From Telluria mixta (GTDB taxonomy: Bacteria; Pseudomonadota; Gammaproteobacteria; Burkholderiales; Burkholderiaceae_D), in NCBI RefSeq assembly GCF_029223865.1, contig NZ_CP119520.1:5146001-5210000 (forward strand): a stretch of 64,000 bases of DNA, read 5' to 3'. The notes beneath the pieces were generated by a model. It saw only the letters and a list, made by a program, of their open reading frames with translations, was not told where the DNA came from and did no database searches. Numbering within the stretch: position 1 is the first letter of the stretch; every line of letters starts with the position of its first letter. Positions 18,287 through 34,787 of the stretch are shown here, piece by piece. Both the position numbers and the translations under genes were made by a program.

Positions 18287-18304
18287 ATTACGTAATTATG
18301 TAAT
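18287..18304. promoter_or_regulatory. Tandem ATTACGTAAT/ATTATGTAAT palindromes
   Basis: A perfect 10-bp palindrome (18287-18296) is followed, sharing two bases, by a near-identical copy (18295-18304). They sit 16 bp upstream of the antiporter start in an otherwise GC-rich genome. This is a candidate operator, possibly for the co-encoded KfrA-like protein; the link is inferred. Confidence 0.45.
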
Positions 18305-18452
18305 GGGGATGGTAGCGAGAAATTGAACATATGAAAAGGATTTCATGACTAGCAAAAGTGATAGTCCTCTTCCTACACGCCGGCGTCGCAATGTCTGATT
18401 GGCCACGGTCGGTGCCGTACCCACATGCAGGGTGATCACTCAGGAGGCTGCA

Positions 18453-18704
18453 ATGAAAGAAGACAAACGCAACCAGTCAGGCCGCTACACGGATTTCCCG
18501 GCGGCGGCGCCGGAGAGCAACGTCAACCCGCCGGGCAGGCCGCAGAGCAGTCACGGCAGCGCCACGGAACCGGTCCCCGGGGGTACGGGCAACGCCGCAC
18601 GGGCGGGCGACAGCATGCAATCAGATCGCACCGGCGACGCCGTCCAGACGCCGGACAATGCCGCGGCGACGGCGGACCGCGGCACGAGCCGCCGCGAGGG
18701 TTGA
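18453..18704 (+). CDS. Small hydrophilic protein, probably disordered
   Basis: An 83-residue protein rich in Ser, Gly, Asn, Asp and Arg, with no hydrophobic segment and no recognised domain. Composition suggests it is disordered, similar in style to small stress-related hydrophilic proteins. An AGGAGG five bases before the ATG at 18453 makes translation likely. It stands alone between the antiporter and the creatininase-like gene. Confidence 0.6.
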   Translation: MKEDKRNQSGRYTDFPAAAPESNVNPPGRPQSSHGSATEPVPGGTGNAARAGDSMQSDRTGDAVQTPDNAAATADRGTSRREG

Positions 18705-18823
18705 GGCACACTGTCACCAGGATCCAACTGTAATGGTCCTGTAATAAAATTTCCCGGTCCGCGTTCCGCCCCGTCGGCACGGATGCTCTACAATAGTTGT
18801 AAAGCATCAGGAACACGGATCAC

Positions 18824-19663
18824 ATGCTTCACCTGCACACTTCGGTCGTCCGGCGGGCGCTGGCGATTGCCAGCCTTGCCCTGCCTCTCGCAGGGTTTGC
18901 CGCCTCGTCGGTATCTCCCGGCGTCTATCTCGACGACATGACGTCGCCGGAACTGCGCGACCGCATCGCGGCCGGCACCACGACGGCACTCGTGCCCATC
19001 GGCGGCACCGAGCAGAGCGGCCCGCACATCGTCCTCGGCAAGCACAACGTCCGCGCCCGCGTGCTGGCGGGACGCATCGCCGCGAAGCTCGGCGATGCCG
19101 TCGTCGCGCCCGTCGTCGCCTACGTGCCGGAAGGGGCGATCGCGCCGCCGGCCGCGCACATGCGCTTCGCCGGCACGATCTCGATCCCGGACGCCGCGTT
19201 CGAGGCGCTGCTGGAATCCACCGCGAAGAGCCTGTGCCAGCACGGTATGCGCGACGTGTTCTTCCTGGGCGACCACGGCGGCTATCAAACGAATGAAGCG
19301 AAGGCCGCCGCGCGGGTGAACCGCAGCGGCGGCTGCCGCGCCCATGCGCTGGGCGCCTATTACGACGCCGCCACGACCACGTTCAACGCCGACCTGAAAC
19401 AGCGCGGCTTCACGGACGCCGAGATCGGCACGCACGCGGGCCTCGCGGACACGGCGCTGTCGCTGGCCGCCGACCCGGCGCTCGTGCGTCCCGCGCAGAG
19501 CGCGGCGGGCAGCCGCGGCGGCGTGCGCGCGGGCGTGCATGGCGATCCGACCCGTGCCACGGCGGACCTCGGCCGCATCGGCGTCGAACGCATCGTCGAT
19601 GCGTCGGTCGCCGCGATCCGTGCCGCCCGCGAACCGATTCCGAATCCCTCCCATCGAAAGTAA
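18824..19663 (+). CDS. Creatininase-family amidohydrolase-like protein, exported
   Basis: This 279-residue protein has an N-terminal signal peptide (RRALAIASLALPLAGFAA) and a creatininase fold. The segment GGTEQSGPHIVLGKHN lines up with the family's EQHGPHLPLGTD. The metal ligands His36 and Asp45 of creatininase are thus Ser and His here, while the leading Glu is kept; the second site reads GDHGGYQTN. It is a variant subfamily, and hydrolysis of creatinine should not be assumed. The next gene follows after nine bases, so the two are probably one operon. Confidence 0.75.
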   Translation: MLHLHTSVVRRALAIASLALPLAGFAASSVSPGVYLDDMTSPELRDRIAAGTTTALVPIGGTEQSGPHIVLGKHNVRARVLAGRIAAKLGDAVVAPVVAYVPEGAIAPPAAHMRFAGTISIPDAAFEALLESTAKSLCQHGMRDVFFLGDHGGYQTNEAKAAARVNRSGGCRAHALGAYYDAATTTFNADLKQRGFTDAEIGTHAGLADTALSLAADPALVRPAQSAAGSRGGVRAGVHGDPTRATADLGRIGVERIVDASVAAIRAAREPIPNPSHRK

Positions 19664-19672
19664 AGAGCCATC

Positions 19673-20941
19673 GTGTCATCCAAAACCACCATCGGTGCCG
19701 TCCTGGCCCTGGCCGTCGTGGCCGGCGGCGTCGTCGCGTCGCGCTTCGTCGATGCGACCGCGCCCGCGTCCGTGCCCGCGCCGGCACACACCGCATCCAC
19801 GGCCGTCGTGTCCGTGCCCGGCATGCCGCGCGTCGTCGATCCGGACAACGTCTACAGCGAGATCAGGCAGCTGAGCCCCGCCGTGAAAGGCGACCTGGAA
19901 CGCGTGTACGTGCCGAACCTGCGTTCGAACGACGTCAGCGTCATCGATCCCGCGACGATGAAAGTCGTCGACCGCTTCAAGGTCGGCAAGAGCCCGCAGC
20001 ACGTGATCCCGTCGTGGGACCTGCGCACGTTGTGGGTCGCGAACAATGCCGAGCGCACCGCCGAGGGCAGCCTCACGCCGATCGATCCGCGTACCGGCAA
20101 GCCCGGGGCGAACGTCCCGGTCGACGACCCGTACAACATGTACTTCACGCCGGACGGCAGGTCGGCCATCGTCGTGGCGGAAGCGCGCCACCGTCTCGAC
20201 TTCCGCGACCCGCACACGATGGCGATGCAGTACGCGATCGAGGTGCCGAAGTGCGGCGGCATCAACCACGCGGAGTTCTCGATCGACGGCCGCTATGCGC
20301 TGTTCACGTGCGAATTCGACGGCAGCCTCGCGAAGATCGACCTCGTGGAGCGCAAGGTGCTCGGCTACCTGAAGCTGACGATGCCGTCCACGCGCTTCCG
20401 CGAAGGCGTCGACCCGACGGCGCCGGACGCCAGCGAGATCTGCACGTCGAAGAAGGGCATGCCGCAGGACATCCGCATTTCACCCGACGGCAAGCGCTTC
20501 TACATCGCCGACATGGACGCGGACGGCGTGCACGTGGTGGACGGCGACAACCTGAAGGAGATCGGCTTCGTCACCGTCGGCATCGGCACGCACGGCCTGT
20601 ACCCGAGCCGCGACGGCAAATACCTGTACATCGCGAGCCGCGGCACGCACCGCATCCATGGCAAACCGAAAGGCAAGGGCAGCGTTGGCGTGCTGGACTT
20701 CGCCACCGGCAAGATCGTCGCGAACTGGCCGGTACCGGGCGGCGGCAGCCCGGACATGGGCAACGTCAGCGCGGACGGCAAGTGGTTGTGGCTGTCTGGC
20801 CGCTTCGACGACGTCGTCTACCGCATCGACACGAAGACGGGCGACATGCAGAAGGTGAAGGTCGGCGGCGAACCGCACGGCCTGACGGTCTGGCCGCAGC
20901 CGGGCCGCTACTCGCTGGGCCACACGGGCAACCTGCGCTGA
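19673..20941 (+). CDS. Exported YVTN-type beta-propeller protein
   Basis: This 422-residue protein begins at GTG after AAGAG. It has an N-terminal membrane/signal segment (TIGAVLALAVVAGGVVAS). It then shows repeated propeller blades: VYVPNLRSNDVSVIDP, LWVANN, NMYFTPDGRSAIVV, IRISPDGKRFYIADM, GLYPSRDGKYLYIAS and VSADGKWLWLSG. Such propellers bind partners or act as lactonase-like or metal-dependent enzymes; no catalytic site is identified. It is probably periplasmic and paired with the upstream creatininase-like protein. Confidence 0.8.
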   Translation: MSSKTTIGAVLALAVVAGGVVASRFVDATAPASVPAPAHTASTAVVSVPGMPRVVDPDNVYSEIRQLSPAVKGDLERVYVPNLRSNDVSVIDPATMKVVDRFKVGKSPQHVIPSWDLRTLWVANNAERTAEGSLTPIDPRTGKPGANVPVDDPYNMYFTPDGRSAIVVAEARHRLDFRDPHTMAMQYAIEVPKCGGINHAEFSIDGRYALFTCEFDGSLAKIDLVERKVLGYLKLTMPSTRFREGVDPTAPDASEICTSKKGMPQDIRISPDGKRFYIADMDADGVHVVDGDNLKEIGFVTVGIGTHGLYPSRDGKYLYIASRGTHRIHGKPKGKGSVGVLDFATGKIVANWPVPGGGSPDMGNVSADGKWLWLSGRFDDVVYRIDTKTGDMQKVKVGGEPHGLTVWPQPGRYSLGHTGNLR

Positions 20942-20955
20942 TCCGCTCATCGGCG

Positions 20956-20990
20956 GCAGCGCGCGCGGTCATGGTCGCCGCGCGCGCTGC
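20956..20990. terminator. Hairpin between convergent genes
   Basis: A perfect 13-bp inverted repeat (GCAGCGCGCGCGG and its complement) with a nine-base loop lies between the beta-propeller and PEP-CTERM stop codons. No T-run follows on either strand, so it may be a bidirectional barrier or mRNA-end stabiliser rather than a classic intrinsic terminator. Confidence 0.5.
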
Positions 20991-20996
20991 GGCAGG

Positions 20997-22184
20997 TCAG
21001 GACTGGCGGCGCTTGCGTGCTGCTGCAAGGCCGGCGGCACCCAGGCCCAGCAGCATCAGCGACGCGGGTTCCGGCACCTGGCCGCCGGTGGCGTCGGCCT
21101 GGCGTTCCACCACGTTCGCCGTCAGGTTCAGCGTCAGGTTATAGCCCTTGCCCAGGCTGTCGGAAGCGAATGCGACGTCAGGATTCGCGTCGGCCAGGGT
21201 CAGCTTGTATGTCGCGGTGTTCTTGCCGAGCGTGGTGGCCAGGAACGACACCGTGTACCCGTTCGAGCCGCCTTGCGCCAGATTGTTGAACAGCGACAGG
21301 TCGGTCGAGAACACGTTGTTCGCGTCGGTTTCCGCCACGCCGGTCAGCTTCAGGCCCACACGGTCGGTGTCGGCCAGGTTCGCGATCGAGAAATCCTTGG
21401 CCTTCACCAGGTCATTAAGGTAGACGTCGCCGAAATCCAGCGTCAGCTCGGTCACCGCCGACTTGCCGTCGAACGACTGGGCAGCGTGCAGCAGGTAGGT
21501 GTAGGTGGCGCTCAGGTCGCCTTTCCAGTTGATCGTCGACGTGGTCGTGGCATCGGTGGCGAACTGGTTCGACGTCGTCTCGGCGACGTTCGAGACGGCC
21601 AGCAGGTCGGCAAGGAAGCTGCCGCTGCCGTTGCCGACGTAGGCGTTCAGCGAGTTGCTGCCCACCGTCGTGTTGTTGTTCACTTCCTTGTAGCTGACAC
21701 CGTCGTTGCAGCCCGTCTTGATCTTGCCGGTGTAGCTGCAGCCATCCTGGAGATTGCTCTGCGAGGCCGACGCGCCGGTGACGCCGGTCGGGATGCCCAG
21801 GCTGATCGAGCTGCTGCCCTTGCCCGAAGCCGTATACGTACCGCTGTCGTTCGCATTCGTGCCGCCGTTGTTCACCGTGACGCTCGTCGTCTGCTTGTAG
21901 GTCGACGCCAGATTGACGGTGGCGCCCGTCAGCACGCCCTTGCTCTTGTCGAACAGGGCGACCGCGGCTTTCTGCTGGGCATCCATGTTCGTGTTCGCCG
22001 TGCCGCTGGTGCTGCCGTTCGTGCTCGCGGTCCTGGCGCCGAGTGTGTCGGAGACCGAGTTGTTCACGTCGAAGGCGACTTTATCGGTCGTCAACGTGAG
22101 GACGGACGCGTGCGCGAAGGTCGGGGCCAGTGCGATCGCGCTCACGGCGGCCAGGACTGCAGCATTCAGGGTAGTTTTCAGCAT
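20997..22184 (-). CDS. PEP-CTERM sorting-domain exported protein
   Basis: This 395-residue protein has a signal peptide (to about residue 26), a Ser/Thr/Asn-rich body with low complexity, and a C-terminal PEP-CTERM tag: VPEPASLMLLGLGAAGLAAA followed by a basic RKRRQS tail. The tag is recognised by exosortase (EpsH/XrtA-type) in exopolysaccharide-producing bacteria. Two cysteines near residues 148-158 could form a disulfide. AAGGAAAC precedes the ATG, and a sigma-54 promoter lies upstream. The specific role is unknown; surface or biofilm-matrix function is typical. Confidence 0.88.
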   Translation of the reverse strand: MLKTTLNAAVLAAVSAIALAPTFAHASVLTLTTDKVAFDVNNSVSDTLGARTASTNGSTSGTANTNMDAQQKAAVALFDKSKGVLTGATVNLASTYKQTTSVTVNNGGTNANDSGTYTASGKGSSSISLGIPTGVTGASASQSNLQDGCSYTGKIKTGCNDGVSYKEVNNNTTVGSNSLNAYVGNGSGSFLADLLAVSNVAETTSNQFATDATTTSTINWKGDLSATYTYLLHAAQSFDGKSAVTELTLDFGDVYLNDLVKAKDFSIANLADTDRVGLKLTGVAETDANNVFSTDLSLFNNLAQGGSNGYTVSFLATTLGKNTATYKLTLADANPDVAFASDSLGKGYNLTLNLTANVVERQADATGGQVPEPASLMLLGLGAAGLAAARKRRQS

Positions 22185-22254
22185 GTTGTTTCCTTTGAGT
22201 TGATCAAACGATGAGGAGGTGTTGTGACACTTCTGTTTTTCTCACCGTATTAAC

Positions 22255-22269
22255 GCAAGGAACGTGCCA
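22255..22269 (-). promoter_or_regulatory. Sigma-54 (RpoN) promoter of the PEP-CTERM gene
   Basis: Read on the minus strand the sequence is TGGCACGTTCCTTGC, an exact match to the -24/-12 consensus TGGCACG-N4-TTGC, with the invariant GG and GC ten bases apart. It lies about 70 bp upstream of the PEP-CTERM start, giving a leader of roughly 58 bases. Sigma-54 control via PrsK/PrsR is known for PEP-CTERM genes; those regulators are not in this window. Confidence 0.8.
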
Positions 22270-22352
22270 AAAACTATAACTATCTGTTCTTCAAGGAAAT
22301 TTATTTTGAACAAAAATCAATGCCTGGGCGACATGTAAAGATTCTCGACATC

Positions 22353-22374
22353 AATAAAAGTTTCCTGCGGAAAC
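22353..22374 (-). terminator. Intrinsic terminator of the hemerythrin-like gene
   Basis: On the minus strand a hairpin with arms GTTTCC and GGAAAC and a three-base loop is followed by TTTTATT. It begins 22 bases after the stop of the hemerythrin-like gene. Confidence 0.55.
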
Positions 22375-22395
22375 ATCGTGACATTGTGCGTTGTC

Positions 22396-22821
22396 TCAAT
22401 GCAGATGCGCGGGCACATGCTGCGGCCGCGTGCCCGGCGGCCGCGCCTGGCGCGTGGCGGCGGCGACCTCCGTGCCGGCATCCCACGGCAGCGACAGCAC
22501 GGCCTCCAGCGCATCGGCGACCTGGCGGCCCAGTCCCACGTCGCCGCCTTCGATCTGGGGCAGCGTGCGGTGCAGGGCGCACAGCAGCACGGCGTAGTCG
22601 GCCCGGCGCGGGTGCAGCGCGGCGTCGCCGAGGCGTTCCAGCAACGCTTCTTCGCGGCGGAAATCGGCTTCGACGGCCGCCACGACGGCCGGGAAATCCT
22701 GGACGAACACGTCGTCCGGCTGCGCCCGCAGGGCGGCGATGCGGGCGCGCAGGCGCGCCCGACTCGTTCGCAGGGCCGCGCATGCCGCGAGCGGATCGGC
22801 GTCGGGATGATGGAAATGCAT
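22396..22821 (-). CDS. Hemerythrin-like protein
   Basis: This 141-residue all-helical protein opens with MHFHHPDADPL and has the hemerythrin-like FRREEALLERLGD segment (about 53-65) followed by HPRRADYAVLLCALH. Histidine and carboxylate positions fit a decayed or variant diiron site, but not all canonical ligands are clear. Such proteins sense or store oxygen. An FNR/ANR-like box lies upstream, which supports a low-oxygen role. Confidence 0.65.
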   Translation of the reverse strand: MHFHHPDADPLAACAALRTSRARLRARIAALRAQPDDVFVQDFPAVVAAVEADFRREEALLERLGDAALHPRRADYAVLLCALHRTLPQIEGGDVGLGRQVADALEAVLSLPWDAGTEVAAATRQARPPGTRPQHVPAHLH

Positions 22822-22881
22822 GATCTACCTCACTCTCGTCGATGTTGACGAGCAGTTTCCGGGCGACGCGGGGTTTATTGT

Positions 22882-22895
22882 TTGATCTGCCTCAA
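22882..22895 (-). promoter_or_regulatory. FNR/ANR-like box upstream of the hemerythrin-like gene
   Basis: TTGAT-CTGC-CTCAA matches the TTGAT-N4-ATCAA consensus at nine of ten positions. Its centre is about 67 bases upstream of the start codon, the same distance as the perfect box before the universal stress gene. Confidence 0.5.
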
Positions 22896-22937
22896 AAGCC
22901 AGGGATTCCGTCTCCGGTAAATCGCCATCGCACCGTC

Positions 22938-23792
22938 TCAATGCGCGAGCAGTAGCGGCACGCGGGACTTTTCCAGCAGCTCGCGCGTGACCCCGCCGAC
23001 CATCCCTTCGCGATAGCGGCTGTGGCCATACGCGCCCGTTACCATCAGGCCCGCGCCGCAGTCGCGCGCCAGGCCCAGCAACGCGGTGCCGACCGTGCTG
23101 CGCGTGCGTTCGACCACCACGTCCACCCGCGCGCCGTGGCGTGCCAGGTACAGCGCGATGTCGGCGCCCGGCTGTTCGCCGTGCAGGTCGCTCAAGGTGT
23201 CCGGGTTGACGAGGGCCAGGCGGACGCCGTCCGCGCGCACCAGCAGCGGCAGCGCCGCGATGATGGCGGCGATGGCCTGCATGCTGCCGTCCCATCCCAC
23301 GACGGCCGTGCCGGGCAGGGGCTGGTCCGCGTCCTCCGGCGGCACCACCAGCACGGGACGGGCGCCGTGCAGCGCCACGTATTCCGGCAGGGCGCGGGCG
23401 CGCGCGGGCTGCGCGGGATCGGCCCGGCCAGGAGCGGCCCGGCCATCGCGGCTCAGCACGACGAGGTCCGCATAGCGCGACTGCAGCAGCAGGGCGTAGC
23501 GCGCTTCGTCCTCGACCATGCGGGTCTCGACGGAGGCCACGCCCAGGCGGCCGGCTGCGGCGTCGAACGCGTCCAGGCGCGCACGGGCGGCGGCGCGCAG
23601 GTTCTGGAAATCGGTACCTGCCGTCGTGGCGGCCACGGCCCCTGTGATGAGGGCGTAGTCGGGCCAGCCGATGCCGGTGTCGGCACTGCCGACGAGGTGG
23701 GCGTCGAAGGCGCTCGCAAGCGCGGCGGCGGCACGCAGGCGGCTGTCCTGCGCGGGGCCGCCGTCCACATGCATGAGAATGGTCTTGATCAT
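22938..23792 (-). CDS. Tandem-domain universal stress protein
   Basis: This 284-residue protein has two UspA-like halves. The first begins MIKTILMHVDGG and the second begins near residue 155 with GTAVVGWDGSMQA. The second half ends with the nucleotide-binding loop GAYGHSRYREGMVGG. The Met at 23792 is chosen because it gives the family's KTILMHVDG start. In related bacteria such proteins are induced under low oxygen and energy stress; the FNR/ANR box upstream fits. Confidence 0.88.
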   Translation of the reverse strand: MIKTILMHVDGGPAQDSRLRAAAALASAFDAHLVGSADTGIGWPDYALITGAVAATTAGTDFQNLRAAARARLDAFDAAAGRLGVASVETRMVEDEARYALLLQSRYADLVVLSRDGRAAPGRADPAQPARARALPEYVALHGARPVLVVPPEDADQPLPGTAVVGWDGSMQAIAAIIAALPLLVRADGVRLALVNPDTLSDLHGEQPGADIALYLARHGARVDVVVERTRSTVGTALLGLARDCGAGLMVTGAYGHSRYREGMVGGVTRELLEKSRVPLLLAH

Positions 23793-23852
23793 CGCGTTGG
23801 TTCCGGCATGCGAATAGGGTATGCCATGGCGGCGCATGCGTTAGGAATTCAT

Positions 23853-23866
23853 TTGATTTTTATCAA
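23853..23866 (-). promoter_or_regulatory. Perfect FNR/ANR box upstream of the universal stress gene
   Basis: TTGAT-TTTT-ATCAA is an exact consensus FNR/ANR/DNR site, centred about 67 bases before the usp start codon. If it sits at -41.5 (class II activation), transcription would begin about 26 bases before the ATG. Confidence 0.7.
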
Positions 23867-24177
23867 ATCAAATGAGGATACAAAACTCGTCGGCATTTAA
23901 ATTTTCACGACGCAATTATCGAAATTCGATAACTAGCGAATATATTTGGCGGAATATTTTTGTGTATAAATATATCCGTATATGCATCATATTTTCATGC
24001 ATGAAGACTGTCATATGAAACTTTTTCGCACGCGCTTAACTGCTTGAATTGATGAGTAAATCCGGTGAATCTGGATTTATCGTCGCCTATCTTTGTATTT
24101 CATATCGTTGCGATAATTCTTTTCAGTAATTCGTTGTCCAGGCGCGACTCTTAGCGAACAATTTATCGATTTTAGCG

Positions 24178-24194
24178 ATTTCCTGATAGGAAAT
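24178..24194. promoter_or_regulatory. 17-bp palindrome upstream of tpsA
   Basis: Perfect 7-bp arms (ATTTCCT/AGGAAAT) with a three-base centre, 42 bp before the tpsA GTG. A candidate operator or start-proximal RNA hairpin; the binding factor is unknown. Confidence 0.4.
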
Positions 24195-24236
24195 ATCCTA
24201 CACTACGCGAATTCTCTTTTGCCGCCCGGAATTCAC

Positions 24237-32744
<8,508 letters not shown>

Positions 32745-32760
32745 CGAACATGGACAACGC

Positions 32761-34395
32761 ATGACTCATCACCTGAAACTCCTGCCGCTGGCCATGCTGG
32801 TCGCGGCATCCCTGCCGGCCCTGGCGCAACAGACGTCGCTGCAGGAAAACGCGCGGCAACTGCCGCAGCCCCGCACGGGCACCGTCCCCGCCGTGCAACC
32901 GACTCCTGCCGCGGCCCCCGTGCAGGCGGGCGGCCAGCAGGTGCTGCTGCGCCGCGTCGTCATCAGCGGCAATACGCGCATCGGCAGCGACGCGCTGCTG
33001 GCAGCCATCGGTCCCGTGGAAGGCAAGTCGTTCGACTTCGCCGGCCTCGCGGCCCTGGCCGCGCGCGTGACGGCGCACTACCAGCAGGCCGGCTACCCGT
33101 TCGCCCGCGCCTACCTGCCGCAGCAGGACTTGTCCAGCGGCGAGCTGCGCATCGAGGTGCTGGAAGGCCGCTATGGCAAGGTCGTCGCCCAGGGCGAACC
33201 GGCGTTCATCGGCGGCGCGCAGGGCTTCCTGTCCGCGCTGCCGCACGGCGACATCATCGAAAGCGGCCGCCTGGAACGCGTGACCTTGCTGCTGGACGAC
33301 CAGCCGGGCGTGCGCACGGTGCCGCTCGTGCGGCCGGGCGAGGAAGTGGGCACCGGCGACCTGCTCGTCGACGTGAAGCGCGACCACCGCTACAAGGGCG
33401 AGGCGGGCCTGGACAACTACGGCACCCGCGCGACGGGGCGCATGCGTGCGCACGCGAGCGTCGACGTGGACAGCCCGTTCATGCTGGGCGACCAGATCGC
33501 CGCGCAGGCGCTGTACACGCAGGAGGGCATGTGGTTCGGCTCCCTGGCCTATTCGGCGCCGCTGGGCTACGGCGGCCTGCGCGGCCGTGCCAGCTACACG
33601 CATTCTTACTACGACCTCGCCGGCAGCTTTGCCGCGCTGGGCGCGCGCGGCACGGCCGACGTGGCCAGCGTGGGCCTGTCGTACCCGATCGTGCGTTCGC
33701 AGGTGCGCAACCTGACCCTGTCGGCCAGCGTCGACCACAAGCGCCTGCACGACCGCCAGGATGCCACGCTGACGAACACGCAGAAATCGAGCACCGTCGT
33801 CCCCGTGACGCTGTCGTTCGACGTGCGCGACCAGTTCCTCCACGCCGGCATCACGTTCGGCGCGCTGAGCTGGACCCGCGGCCAGCTGGGCATGAATGGC
33901 GACACGGAGGCGATCGATTCCGCCAGCGCCCGTTCGGCGGGCGGCTTCAACCGCTTCAACCTGGACCTGGCGCGCATCCAGTCGCTGAATGACCGCCTGG
34001 ACGTGTACGCGCGGGTGTCGGCGCAGTGGACGGGCCATAACCTGGATTCGTCGGAGAAGCTGGGCCTGGGTGGCGTGAACGGCGTGCGCGCCTACCCGAA
34101 CGGCGAAGGCTATGGCGACATGGGCTGGGTGGCGCAGACGGAAGTCCGCTATGCGGTCGGTGCCGTGGTGCCTTACCTGTTCTACGATGCGGGCCGCGTC
34201 ACCTTGAACAAGTCGCCGTGGACCACGCTGGACAACCACCGTTCCCTGGGCGGCGGCGGTATCGGCGTGCGCTATGCGCGCGATGCGTGGGCGGCCGGCG
34301 TCACGGTGGCGTGGCGTTCGCACGGCGGCGCGTCGCAGACGGACGATGCCACGCATTCGCCGGCCGTGCTGGCGAACGTCGCCTATCGCTTCTGA
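32761..34395 (+). CDS. TpsB outer-membrane transporter (ShlB/FhaC family)
   Basis: This 544-residue protein has a signal peptide (to about residue 22), a Pro-rich stretch, then POTRA domains (about 58-220, starting VLLRRVVISGNTRIG). A C-terminal 16-strand barrel ends in AVLANVAYRF with the terminal Phe needed for outer-membrane insertion. The conserved loop-6 motif is present as GVNGVRAYPNGEGYGD. It is 16 bp downstream of tpsA and is its dedicated secretion partner. Confidence 0.92.
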   Translation: MTHHLKLLPLAMLVAASLPALAQQTSLQENARQLPQPRTGTVPAVQPTPAAAPVQAGGQQVLLRRVVISGNTRIGSDALLAAIGPVEGKSFDFAGLAALAARVTAHYQQAGYPFARAYLPQQDLSSGELRIEVLEGRYGKVVAQGEPAFIGGAQGFLSALPHGDIIESGRLERVTLLLDDQPGVRTVPLVRPGEEVGTGDLLVDVKRDHRYKGEAGLDNYGTRATGRMRAHASVDVDSPFMLGDQIAAQALYTQEGMWFGSLAYSAPLGYGGLRGRASYTHSYYDLAGSFAALGARGTADVASVGLSYPIVRSQVRNLTLSASVDHKRLHDRQDATLTNTQKSSTVVPVTLSFDVRDQFLHAGITFGALSWTRGQLGMNGDTEAIDSASARSAGGFNRFNLDLARIQSLNDRLDVYARVSAQWTGHNLDSSEKLGLGGVNGVRAYPNGEGYGDMGWVAQTEVRYAVGAVVPYLFYDAGRVTLNKSPWTTLDNHRSLGGGGIGVRYARDAWAAGVTVAWRSHGGASQTDDATHSPAVLANVAYRF

Positions 34396-34540
34396 GCACA
34401 GCCTTTAAGAATAGTTCACACCGGCGGAACGGCAAATTGATTCTGTCAATGTCGTACCGCCGCGCGATCGAAAAAATCATCGGCAGAGCGCGCCGCACAA
34501 GCATATGCTCGAATTGCATATACATATAGCGGAGACAAAG

Positions 34541-34759
34541 ATGAAATTCGGAATCGCACCCGGCCGCGTAAAAGCTCACCTGCACCTGTCGCATATCCAC
34601 CGCCCGCATTTCCACATGCCGCACATCCACCGCGACTGGCATGCGTTCGAGCCCGTCCTCCGTGTCGCGCAGATCATCCTGCTGGTCGTGCTGGCCCTGC
34701 CGTTCGCGCAGTTCGTCGCGAAGACGATCGTGTGGGCGTTCAGATCGCTGTTCGGGTGA
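34541..34759 (+). CDS. Small histidine-rich single-span membrane protein
   Basis: This 72-residue protein has nine His in 22 residues at about positions 13-34 (HLHLSHIHRPHFHMPHIH), alternating with hydrophobic residues. One membrane helix follows (about 41-60, AQIILLVVLALPFAQFVA) and a short basic tail. GGAG stands seven bases before the ATG at 34541. No family recognised. The His pattern suggests metal or heme binding or a pH-sensitive strand at the membrane. It lies after the TPS genes, 145 bp downstream. Confidence 0.65.
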   Translation: MKFGIAPGRVKAHLHLSHIHRPHFHMPHIHRDWHAFEPVLRVAQIILLVVLALPFAQFVAKTIVWAFRSLFG

Positions 34760-34787
34760 ATCGCTCGGCGAATCGATCAGCGAATTG

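Larger units (their letters stand above)
23793..24236. other. AT-rich gene-free region with several inverted repeats
   Basis: This 444-bp stretch between divergent usp and tpsA is far richer in A/T than the rest of the window and holds no convincing gene. It contains the FNR/ANR box of usp, an imperfect repeat with arms TAAATCC and GGATTTA (24057-24079), a perfect ATTTCCT-GAT-AGGAAAT palindrome (24178-24194), and TATAAATAT-like promoter sequence near 23965-23975. It probably carries the tpsA promoter and binding sites. Confidence 0.6.

Noticed and set aside
20956..20990. Bidirectional intrinsic terminator with full confidence
   Set aside because: The hairpin is perfect, but neither strand has a T-run, so only a weak terminator call is given.
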